Source: Andalucia godoyi (Eukaryota > Discoba > Jakobea > Jakobida > Andaluciidae). From it: a DNA stretch of 64,000 nt. Below the pieces are notes generated by a model, which saw nothing but the letters and a program-made list of their open reading frames with translations, had not been told where the DNA came from and ran no database searches. Position numbers and translations under genes: made by a program. The DNA lies in assembly GCA_009859145.1 (NCBI GenBank), contig VRVR01000016.1, positions 69,780-133,779 of the forward strand. Direction: 5' to 3'. Below are positions 43,660 through 52,008 of the stretch, in pieces (within the stretch, counting starts at the first letter, position 1; each line of letters starts with the position of its first letter).

Positions 43660-46119
43660 ATGATTCGCGTATTCCGGCGATGGTTCACTTCGTATGAGCA
43701 CGGGCAAATTATAGAGTTTATGCAGAATCATGGGCCTCGATTGGGTGTGCTGGATGGTGCGATGTGTGCTTCGGACACTCGTATGAAGGTGTATTCGAGA
43801 GATGGAGTGCTGCATCGAATAGATAGGGGCATGGTGATCCACGTCTGGTCGTCTTCTCACGGGCTCTATACTCCGGATTCTCTGAAAGATCTTCACCAAT
43901 CCGCCTCTGGATTCTTGTTCTACGACTTTGCAGATCGAATTTCAAAGGTATCAAGCGTGTTTGTCAGAGAAGAAGTTTCGCAAATGATGGAGTCTTTTCA
44001 CAAGGCGTGTACATTGCAATCCAGGCAATACAGAGCAAACTCAGAGTCCTGCGCGAAGTTCTTGTTTGGCGAAGCAGGGACTCCGGTGCACACGTATCTC
44101 GCTGCAAAGCTACTGGGCTCCGATTTTCGATTCTCACGAGCGGAGCCGGAGAGAGGGTACAAAGCGCTGGTGCAGAACGCGGTGTTTGAAAAGATAAAGA
44201 AGCGGTTTGCGGAGCGAATGTCCAGCTGGAAGAACGGCGGTCGGGCAGAGCCATTCTTGATCGAGGCTCGCGATGTGCCGTTTCTAGCGGCCGTGGATCG
44301 GCTGATCCAGTTTCACCGCCACCCAAGATCTGTCGACGTCAGGGGATTAACGGTCCACGAGGATTCTCACTCAAATTACACGCAGTCCGCCGAAATGAGG
44401 AACGCAAGGGAGCTTCTTGCTGCATTAGACATTGACGCCACCGATCCGTCTGCATTGCAGCAATTTTTAGAGTTGATCGATTGGTATTTGCATCCTTTGC
44501 GACCTTTGGACCACCGAACATTCTATTCATCGACAGGCGATAGAGGTCCTTCGCCTGGTATCGGATCACAAGGAACAAAAGGTACGGATGCTGCAGTTGG
44601 TGCGAAAGACGTGGGCGGCCCTACTTCTCGTTCCGTGTCCGGGCTGGATGACGTGGAGAGTGCTGTTGCGGACGAATCCTCCTGTTTGGAAGAGGCGGTC
44701 ACACCCATGGATCACGAGTTGATTGATCAGCACGCAGAAGCTGTGCAATCGGTGTCGAAATCCTGCCAGCCATTTTCGTATGCATTCCGTGTGCCCGCTG
44801 CTGATATCAAGCCCTCCGTTCCATTCACGGACTCGGTGCAGCGAGTGACGGTCGGGGGTCCGGTGTACTGCATCGATCGCCGGGCGCTAGGATCCCTCGC
44901 AGACGACGCCTTTTCTGTAGAGTTGCCGCACATTTTGTACAAAGAAAAGGAGATGGCTGACCCGGATTCTCGATGGATATGGAGCCATGTGGCAGATGTA
45001 ACCAGAATTGTACGGCCCGAATCGCTGCTTGCCAAGTATTCTCTTTCTCGTCTGCGAACAATCTATCCAATGCATGGCACCCCGTCGTTTATGCTTCCTG
45101 CCCAACACGCTGCTCAATTAGCACTGAGTACGACTTCCAGAAACCACGTCTTGTCGTTTGGAGCCCGAATCAGCTCCCGGGGCGAACTCCTCAATTACAA
45201 AGTTCAATGTTCTGACGTTGGCCCCATTCAGCGGTACTCGTTTCAGGAGGTCATGCACCCGTCTCTGTGCAATCCTCAAGCTCTGGAGCCACAATTTCGA
45301 AATGCGGTATTGGAAGGGTTCGAGCTACTGAACAGTTGGGTGCTGCGAGATCCAGTGTTGCGAGAACTTTCCAGAATGCCCTCGTTGTCAGAGAAAAACG
45401 CATTTGTCAATGACTCCCCAGCAGCACGTGTGCGTTCTGATTATTACAACCCGCAACTGTTTGTTCGGTTGCTTGGCACCATGGCTGCCTATGTTGCAGA
45501 TCTGTTCGCTTCGGATCGTCACGTTGTGCTTCCGCGAGTGCCTGCGATCACTGTTACAGCGCCTCTTCGACGATTCCAAGATTTGTGTGCGCACATGCAA
45601 GTGCGGTCTGTTCTGGAGGGTGCAAAACGCCCTCCTTTCTCTCTCGAAGAAATCCGCAACGTGGAGCGCTCTGTCATGGAGCAGTCGCGCCGTATCCGCG
45701 ATGCATCATTCATGCACAAACGAGCACTGGCCGTGGATGGATTTCGACAGCTGTGTTCTCTCTTTCGCTTGGTTTCAGAATCCGATGAAGTGTATCTGCC
45801 GGCTGTTGTGCTACGTACAGAAGCCCCCCGTTTGGGCTACCCCATTTTTAGACAACGAGTCCTCAAAAGACCGGCGCCAATGTCCAACATGCCGGCCTCT
45901 GCGACCTCAATCAATACTCCGTCCTCGTCTGCTTCATCACCACGATCTTCTGCAGATGAACCATATTTGATTATCACTGCTGGAGGATGTTTTGCAACCA
46001 TTTGGGTTGACAGGAACCGCGTTGCTCTTGAGCCTAACCAGAAGATTATCATTCGCGTCAAGGCACTGTCTGTGCGAGAAGGCGAGGTGGAATGCGAGTA
46101 TGTCTCCGACATGTACTGA
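43660..46119 (+). CDS. RNB-domain (RNase II/R family) protein, likely mitochondrial
   Basis: 819 aa with a presequence-like start (MIRVFRRWFTSY). The N-terminal 370 residues are poorly conserved. The RNB core is clear: VYCIDRRALG followed by LADDAF (406-417), RWIWSHVADVTRIVRPESLL, HGTPSFMLPAQHAAQLALS, RNHVLSFGARI, and later a PAITVTAPLRRFQDLCAHMQ-type helix. A C-terminal S1-like strand pattern (IKALSVREGEVECEYV) ends it. RNase II enzymes degrade RNA 3'-5' using four Asp in D-x5-D-x-D-D; here only Asp406, Asp415 and Asp416 can be matched, so activity is doubtful. Fungal Dss1 (mtEXO) is a plausible relative. Confidence 0.82.
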   Translation: MIRVFRRWFTSYEHGQIIEFMQNHGPRLGVLDGAMCASDTRMKVYSRDGVLHRIDRGMVIHVWSSSHGLYTPDSLKDLHQSASGFLFYDFADRISKVSSVFVREEVSQMMESFHKACTLQSRQYRANSESCAKFLFGEAGTPVHTYLAAKLLGSDFRFSRAEPERGYKALVQNAVFEKIKKRFAERMSSWKNGGRAEPFLIEARDVPFLAAVDRLIQFHRHPRSVDVRGLTVHEDSHSNYTQSAEMRNARELLAALDIDATDPSALQQFLELIDWYLHPLRPLDHRTFYSSTGDRGPSPGIGSQGTKGTDAAVGAKDVGGPTSRSVSGLDDVESAVADESSCLEEAVTPMDHELIDQHAEAVQSVSKSCQPFSYAFRVPAADIKPSVPFTDSVQRVTVGGPVYCIDRRALGSLADDAFSVELPHILYKEKEMADPDSRWIWSHVADVTRIVRPESLLAKYSLSRLRTIYPMHGTPSFMLPAQHAAQLALSTTSRNHVLSFGARISSRGELLNYKVQCSDVGPIQRYSFQEVMHPSLCNPQALEPQFRNAVLEGFELLNSWVLRDPVLRELSRMPSLSEKNAFVNDSPAARVRSDYYNPQLFVRLLGTMAAYVADLFASDRHVVLPRVPAITVTAPLRRFQDLCAHMQVRSVLEGAKRPPFSLEEIRNVERSVMEQSRRIRDASFMHKRALAVDGFRQLCSLFRLVSESDEVYLPAVVLRTEAPRLGYPIFRQRVLKRPAPMSNMPASATSINTPSSSASSPRSSADEPYLIITAGGCFATIWVDRNRVALEPNQKIIIRVKALSVREGEVECEYVSDMY

Positions 46120-46521
46120 GGTTTCCGCCTTTCTCCGATTTGCTTGAGCGCAAGTCCTTGGAGCACACAGAGAGTTTCATAATATCCGCACGCACGTGCA
46201 AAGCCAATTCAATAAACAGAACACAATGGATTGCGGCGGCGGCGGCGGCGGCGGGGGGGAATGTTTTGTTTTTTATTCTTTTTAAATAAAAAAAATTCTC
46301 TAAACCAAGCGTTTCTAATAGACGTTTCTGAAGAACTGGGAATGTCTGAGAGAAATTACAAGAAAGACAGTTGGGGATACATGCACAGATGCAGACACAG
46401 GTGCAGACACAGATGCAGGCGCTCGGTCCATCACCCACACTCCGCTACGCTCTCCTTACGCATGCAGACCGACACTCGGAAACGCCTTGAGCACGATTCA
46501 CGAACGCCAGAGCGACTGGGC
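46120..46521. other. Convergent 3' flanks, (GGC)n tract
   Basis: 400 bp holding a GGC run (46232-46258), A/T-rich DNA and a short imperfect CAGACACAG repeat (46388-46417). No gene is supported. Confidence 0.5.
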
Positions 46522-47217
46522 TTACCAGCGGAAAGCCGGGATGACAACCGTGTCTTCGCGGCACGTGTTGTCCGACATGGTTGACGGGTAAGAGCAGAAC
46601 GGAAGATCTGCTGACTTTCCAATGCACAGACGGACCTCGGAAAGGTACTGCGTAGACGTTTCCTTATCCCAGAAACATTCAAGCATGACGGCATTGTCCG
46701 GCAGTAACAATGATTTTTCAAGAGCGGCAATGATATCAGTACGCTTAACCTGCGAGTGGTCGTCTGGCACAATTCCTGCAATGGAAAGGGACGCCAAAAC
46801 ATCCACGCGCTTTCGCAAGTTGAGCGTGTTTGTGAAAAAGGACAATTCGTCCGGGAACAAATCTTCTGCGCAAGTACCGTGTTTCTCCCATTCGTGTTCC
46901 CACAGGAAAAGCGGGCCATCAAACAAAGAAGGCCAGTACTCCTGCAACTCGCTCTTGAGAGACTGAACCTTGCTCATGTCGAAAGGCTGGTTGGGGTTGC
47001 AGTTCGACGGGTAACTGCCGTCGTTGTTGTTCGGCCACAAGCCATGGATCAGAAAGCCATTTGCGGGCTCCACAGTCGCATTACACGGATGGTGCTGGAT
47101 GTCTGCAATGATGCAAGTCGAGCCCGGCCAGCCTTGTGCCCACACAAAGAAATCCCAAGCGAGAGCTGCCGAGCACGAAACCGACAGGATCGCAAGCGCA
47201 AAAAGAATGCGGGTCAT
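46522..47217 (-). CDS. Secreted ribonuclease T2
   Basis: 231 aa from ATG 47217, which puts a clean signal peptide (MTRILFALAILSVSCSAALA, cleavage about residue 20) at the N-terminus. Catalytic sequences are intact: CAS1 FLIHGLWPN (His) and CAS2 WEHEWEKHGTC (Glu, His). Several Cys (C-x in CIIADIQHHPC, HGTC, ECFW, LCIG, FCSY) can make the family disulfides. RNase T2 cleaves RNA through 2',3'-cyclic phosphates in lysosomes or outside the cell. ATG codons further upstream in the frame would bury the signal peptide. Confidence 0.95.
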   Translation of the reverse strand: MTRILFALAILSVSCSAALAWDFFVWAQGWPGSTCIIADIQHHPCNATVEPANGFLIHGLWPNNNDGSYPSNCNPNQPFDMSKVQSLKSELQEYWPSLFDGPLFLWEHEWEKHGTCAEDLFPDELSFFTNTLNLRKRVDVLASLSIAGIVPDDHSQVKRTDIIAALEKSLLLPDNAVMLECFWDKETSTQYLSEVRLCIGKSADLPFCSYPSTMSDNTCREDTVVIPAFRW

Positions 47218-47656
47218 TTTCCTTTCTTTTCTCTTCCCCTTTCCTCTTTCCACAGTGAACACCAAAATGATAATTACTTGTTTGTTTGTGTTTGTTTTTT
47301 GTTTTTGACCTTCTTTGAAAATCAGAAAAGATGAACGAAACGAACGAAAACAAAAGCAAAAACAAAAATACGAAAATGCTCAGAAATAAACCGAAAATCG
47401 AAAGCGAGAATAGTCGGGAAAGTCCGCCAGAATTGATTTGGGAATTCCCCCGATTGCGCGCAACAGCCGCACCCTTCCAGCATGGTTATCGAATAAGAAG
47501 AAAGGGGGCTTTTAATTTTTTTTTTTAATTTTTGGGCGAGGCTTTTTTGAGAATATATATTTTTTTTACAGTGGGTTCCACTCGTACGTGCGTTTTTTTT
47601 TTGTTTATTTGATTTTGGTGTTTTATCGTGATTGAAGTAAAATATTTAGCGGTGCG
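47218..47656. other. Intergenic, no supported gene
   Basis: About 440 bp, with A/G-rich and T-run sequence near 47514-47600. Nothing recognisable. Confidence 0.5.
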
Positions 47657-49408
47657 TCATTTCTGTGTCAGATTTTTCAAGTGCTGTGTTGCGGACGGTG
47701 ATCGAGTGCTGAGTGGAATGTTAGGCGTAAACAGTCCAATGATTGCCGATACAACGCAGCACGCAAAGTTCAGCCAGAATCCTTGTGGGAGCCGAGAGTA
47801 CTCTCCTCCGTTTGTGATGGAGTGGAACAAGGACAGCCCAAGAACACCGGCAACAGATCGGATAATCACAATGGCGGAGGATGCCGGTGACACATCAGTG
47901 GCACACACTGCATTCTGGACAACGGGTAGCACAACCTGCAGCACAATGCCTGTTCCAAAGCCCGACGGAATCGAGTAGATAATCACCATCCAGAGACGAG
48001 TGGATGCACTCATGGTGGTCAAGGAGGCATTGGAAACTGCAATAAGAAACAACCCAAACGAACAGAGGAAGCGGTACTTTCCCGTCTTGGACATGAATAC
48101 GCCACTCAGAAGCGATGCAGCCACAAAGGATACCATCATCGGAATCATTGCGGCTCCTGCGGTAGTTGCAGAATAGTCTAGTACGCTGTGCAAATAAACG
48201 GGCAGATACGTTAGGGAAGTGAACAGATTTAGGCCGACTCCAAACGCACAAGCCGAGCCAATGCTTACCATTCTGTTCAAAAACAACTTTGGCGGAAGAA
48301 TGGGGCTCTGCACTCGGAACTCGACAATGAAGAACGCTGCAAACAGTGCAAGAGACGCAATTAGCAGAGCGACAATCGTGGTCGAAGACCATGCATAGTC
48401 GATTCCCGCCCAGGTGAACAGCAGCATGACAGAGATAATACCAGAAAGCAGCAAAACGCACCCGAGGAGGTCCATCGACCTGAGAAATCCCAGCAGCTGA
48501 TTTGGACATCGGCATCGAGTGTCGTGGTCTTGCCGTGAGGTATGCTCTGGTGCTGCGTGTGCAGGAGAACCTTCCTTGTAGTACAGAATGAGACAACACG
48601 TGAGCAAGCAAAATGGGACATTGATCCAAAACACAAGCCTCCAGGAAACCACATCCGAGAAGAAGCCGCCAATCACCGGCCCCGAGACTGCAGCAACAGC
48701 ATACACCATCCCAAAGAGCCCTGCATACTTGCCGCGTTCTCGTGGAGCAAGCAAGTCGTGCAGCACGAGATTCACACACGCGTTCGCACATCCGCCCCCG
48801 ACTCCTTGAAATCCTCGCAAAACAATCAGCATGGTCATGGAATTCGACAGTGCACACAGGACGGAGGAAACCAGAAAGATGATCTGCGACGACAGAAACA
48901 CTATTCGGCGGCCAAAATAATCCGCGAGTTTGCTGCATAAAGGAACAATCGCAGTGGAGGCCATGAGATACGTTGACACTATCCAGCCTGTATAATCCGC
49001 GCCTCCCAAGTCTTCGACAATCGCAGGAATCGCCGTCGTGGTGCACATCGATTCCATGGAGGAAAGAAACAGTGATATTGCCAGAGCCGCCATTGCCAGA
49101 CGGAAATTCAGGCCTTTTTTTCCATGCCTGCGGTCTGCGATGTTAGTTGTCGATGCCACCGCCGTATCAAAGCTGTCCTCAGTGCACTGATCCGCGGATG
49201 CCAAGCGCGAGGACTCGTGAATCTCCTGCGCACCGACATACTCGCTAATCAGCAGGTCCGACATCTCCTGTTCTTCTTCTTGTTCATTCTGCACCGCACC
49301 ATGTGCCCCTCCAGAACGAGAATCCACATCGGTATGACCGGGATCGCTATACTCAACCGCACTTTCATGTCGGAAATCATCATTTCCTCCCACTTTGGCT
49401 CCGCCCAT
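47657..49408 (-). CDS. Major facilitator superfamily drug:H+ antiporter, DHA2 (14-TM) type
   Basis: 583 aa from ATG 49408 (the frame upstream starts with GTG). A ~100-residue acidic cytosolic leader precedes TM1. Motif A is CSKLADYFGRRIVF, and motif C-like GMVYAVAAVSGPVIGGFFSDVVSWRLVFWINVPF is the DHA2 signature in TM5. Fourteen hydrophobic segments can be counted. The IPAIVEDLGGADYTGWIVSTYL start of TM1-TM2 matches fungal and bacterial multidrug exporters. The substrate is not predictable. Confidence 0.92.
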   Translation of the reverse strand: MGGAKVGGNDDFRHESAVEYSDPGHTDVDSRSGGAHGAVQNEQEEEQEMSDLLISEYVGAQEIHESSRLASADQCTEDSFDTAVASTTNIADRRHGKKGLNFRLAMAALAISLFLSSMESMCTTTAIPAIVEDLGGADYTGWIVSTYLMASTAIVPLCSKLADYFGRRIVFLSSQIIFLVSSVLCALSNSMTMLIVLRGFQGVGGGCANACVNLVLHDLLAPRERGKYAGLFGMVYAVAAVSGPVIGGFFSDVVSWRLVFWINVPFCLLTCCLILYYKEGSPAHAAPEHTSRQDHDTRCRCPNQLLGFLRSMDLLGCVLLLSGIISVMLLFTWAGIDYAWSSTTIVALLIASLALFAAFFIVEFRVQSPILPPKLFLNRMVSIGSACAFGVGLNLFTSLTYLPVYLHSVLDYSATTAGAAMIPMMVSFVAASLLSGVFMSKTGKYRFLCSFGLFLIAVSNASLTTMSASTRLWMVIIYSIPSGFGTGIVLQVVLPVVQNAVCATDVSPASSAIVIIRSVAGVLGLSLFHSITNGGEYSRLPQGFWLNFACCVVSAIIGLFTPNIPLSTRSPSATQHLKNLTQK

Positions 49409-49777
49409 CCATTCAACGGGATGCTGACGACCGCTGAAGCCGTCCTCTAACCCACCCACCTCTCGTTCGTTCCCATTTCCTTACCCGAGGCCATTCCAAA
49501 AAGGAGTGAAAACAAAACCCAAACGAATCGGATGTTTGGGAGCGGGCCTCAAGGCTCAACTCTCAGGTCCAACGCAGCGTGACACAAACGTCGCCAAAAA
49601 AAGATCTTCCGCAGCTGTAACCGCAATGGTTTTTTCTGTTCCCGATCCCCTCCGCAAACTCTATCTTGTGGCTGCGCTCCTCCTTGTCCAGCTTGTGGTT
49701 TTGTCTATTTTCGCATCTTTATTTTATTTTTTATTTTGGTAATTTGAATTGCGAGTTTGGATGGCACTTGAAGAGCA
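49409..49777. promoter_or_regulatory. Divergent promoter region, MFS / AGMO
   Basis: 370 bp between divergent ATGs; CT-rich near AGMO. No recognised element. Confidence 0.4.
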
Positions 49778-51157
49778 ATGGTGGAAGGAAGCGGTGTAGA
49801 GTCTGTAACAATTGACGGCACAGAGTATGTACTGTCGACACTGATCGTGCAATGTGTCCCGGTTTTCATCGTGTCGCTTGTTCTCGAGATCGCATATGAT
49901 CTCTTTACCAGACAGCGGCGCAAGTTGTATCGCATTCCGGATACGATATCCTCGCTTTCAGCTGGCATTTTCCAGCAGGTTGTTGAAAAGGCCGTGGTTG
50001 GTTCGCTGACGATCGTTCCGTACTGCTACATTTTCCATTACTACCATTTCTCGTTGTCGACGCTGAACTCGACGTCTCCTGTTGCATATGCCTTGTGTTT
50101 TCTCTCGGTTGACTTGTTCTACATGCTGTTTCATTGGGCAGCACATGTCACAAACCTTGGTTGGGCGCTACACCACGCACACCACTCTTCGGAATCGTAC
50201 AACTTGTCGACTGCGCTTCGGCAGTCGTCGTTCCAAGCGTTTTTCTCATTTGTGTTTTACTTGCCAGCAGCATTCTTCTTCCATCCTTCGGTGTTCTCGT
50301 CGTGTGTCCAGCTCAACACAGTGTTCCAGTTCTTTGTGCATGTCAAATGGATCGGGCATATGGGCTGGCTGGAATACGTTCTCAACACGCCTTCGGCCCA
50401 CCGAGTCCACCATGCCCGAAACACCGAGTATCTCGACGCAAACTTTGCTGGAACATTGATTGTGTGGGATAGGCTCTTTGGAACATACATTCCAGAAAGA
50501 CACGAGCCGCTGTATGGCGTAACCACTCCGTTGGACACATGGAATGTGTTTGTCGTGCAGTATGGCCATCTCTGGGACGGTGTTCTCATGCCCATGGTGA
50601 AGGCAAAGTCTCTGCGCGATGCGTTTGGATTCGTCTTTGGACCTCCAGGCTGGAGTCCTGTGGCTGCCGAAGCCTCGACCACCAAGCACATGCAGAACAT
50701 GCTGAAGAGCTCCCAGGACACCACACAGGCTACCAAGCCCGCAACCAAGATCACCGAGCCGCTGGACAAGAGGGTCAACGGCGCTTGGGATCTCTATGTG
50801 TGTGTTCAGTTTGGATTGTCGCTGTTCTTGTCGATTGCGTTTGTGGAGAATCTCCAGGTGGGGGCGTTTCGCGGAGCTGGCCAGGCTGCGGTCGTCATTC
50901 TCAGTCTTTTCTCGTTTGCCAACTTGTTTGAACGCGGACGATGGGCCGTCCAGATCGAGGCGTTCCGTGTGTGCCTATTGACACTGACGACTCGTCAATT
51001 GTTTGGGTTTGCTAACGTGTGCCTCGGACCACTGTGTGTCGCGGGTGCCTGTTACATCCTCGGTGGACTGTCTCTTGCTTTCCTTGCCCTCAAGCATTCG
51101 GACATAACGCGCGTTCCAAAGACCTCCTTCCCTGCTTCATTCAAGAAACAGCAGTAG
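49778..51157 (+). CDS. AGMO: Alkylglycerol monooxygenase (TMEM195/AGMO)
   Basis: 459 aa, close to human AGMO (445). The eight-His di-iron set is present: HWAAH (HX3H, about 119-123), HHAHH (about 132-136) and HRVHH (about 210-214). The tracts HHSSESYNLSTALRQSSFQ, LNTPSAHRVHHARN and FAGTLIVWDRLFGTYIPE are specific for AGMO rather than sterol desaturases. Membrane helices flank the catalytic part. The enzyme cleaves ether bonds of alkylglycerols using tetrahydrobiopterin. It is the second fatty-acid-hydroxylase-superfamily gene in the window. Confidence 0.94.
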   Translation: MVEGSGVESVTIDGTEYVLSTLIVQCVPVFIVSLVLEIAYDLFTRQRRKLYRIPDTISSLSAGIFQQVVEKAVVGSLTIVPYCYIFHYYHFSLSTLNSTSPVAYALCFLSVDLFYMLFHWAAHVTNLGWALHHAHHSSESYNLSTALRQSSFQAFFSFVFYLPAAFFFHPSVFSSCVQLNTVFQFFVHVKWIGHMGWLEYVLNTPSAHRVHHARNTEYLDANFAGTLIVWDRLFGTYIPERHEPLYGVTTPLDTWNVFVVQYGHLWDGVLMPMVKAKSLRDAFGFVFGPPGWSPVAAEASTTKHMQNMLKSSQDTTQATKPATKITEPLDKRVNGAWDLYVCVQFGLSLFLSIAFVENLQVGAFRGAGQAAVVILSLFSFANLFERGRWAVQIEAFRVCLLTLTTRQLFGFANVCLGPLCVAGACYILGGLSLAFLALKHSDITRVPKTSFPASFKKQQ

Positions 51158-51414
51158 CCCCGTAGTCCTCCCGGCTCTCCAGATCGCTTTCATTCCGGCT
51201 TACTGTAATTAATAATTAAAAAACAAAATTAACTCGACTTGTCACACACGTTCTATGGCGGAGTTGGGACTTCCGAGCTGGCTGCAGACATGCCCGTTGG
51301 CGTTTCTTGCCTTTTCTTGCCTTTTCTTGCCTTTTCTTTTTCTTTTTTTTTAACTTTTTGTTTGATTTTTTTAATTAAAATTTTTCTACTGTGCTTGTTA
51401 GAGTTTTTGGTAGA
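51158..51414. other. Intergenic, T-rich
   Basis: Contains a CCTTTTCTTG repeat (about three units, 51309-51338) and T-runs directly upstream of the hydrolase gene. Confidence 0.5.
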
Positions 51415-51879
51415 ATGAGCCGCCTTGTTGTGTGTGTTCTTCTTGTTGCAACGGCGTTTGCAGCGACGTGCCGCGCAAGTGCTGCGGATACTGCGATTGC
51501 CTGGGAAGCAGAGCAGTTCCGTGAGCATTCTGCACCGTATGCAGGGCTTTGCCTTGGCTTTGTAAAAGATGCGTATGCTGCAGCTGGCATTTCTGGAAAG
51601 GCATATATGGATGCAGGCAGTGCAAAAGATGGTGCTGGGATTGCAAAGGGACTCGGAGGCTGGCATGGATTCTCGTCTGCCGGCGCTGTTCCGCGCGGTG
51701 CGCTTGTCTTCTGGCCTGGATGCTCCTCCAATGGACATGTTGCATTGGCAACCGGTGGCGGAGGAGCTTCAAGCTCGGGTGATGGATCGAAGTGGAATGG
51801 TTCTCCAAACACGACCATCGATTGGCTCTCCGAACACTGGTGTGGTGGAAATCCCGCCGGATGGATTGTTCCTTCGTAA
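51415..51879 (+). CDS. Secreted NlpC/P60 or CHAP-like cysteine peptidoglycan hydrolase
   Basis: 154 aa from ATG 51415. A signal peptide (MSRLVVCVLLVATAFAATCRASA) is followed by a compact bacterial-type papain-fold amidase/endopeptidase: YAGLCLGFVKDAYAAAGI with the likely catalytic Cys, then VPRGALVFWPG, SNGHVALATGG with the likely catalytic His, and the terminal GWIVPS. This order (C-hydrophobic-x-F-V-x-x-A-Y ... GAL-F ... GHVA ... GW-x-P) is that of actinobacterial and phage-lysin NlpC/P60-CHAP domains. Eukaryotic examples are usually horizontally acquired and used against bacteria. Flanking genes are plainly eukaryotic, so contamination is unlikely. Confidence 0.75.
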   Translation: MSRLVVCVLLVATAFAATCRASAADTAIAWEAEQFREHSAPYAGLCLGFVKDAYAAAGISGKAYMDAGSAKDGAGIAKGLGGWHGFSSAGAVPRGALVFWPGCSSNGHVALATGGGGASSSGDGSKWNGSPNTTIDWLSEHWCGGNPAGWIVPS

Positions 51880-52008
51880 GCATCGACATCTGCGTTATTC
51901 TTCTTTATCATTGAGAAAATGAAGTTTGTGTTCGGATTTTTAATGCAGTAATAAAAAAATTCATTTAATAAACATATAATAAACGAGGCAGCAGTCACGC
52001 AGCACTGT

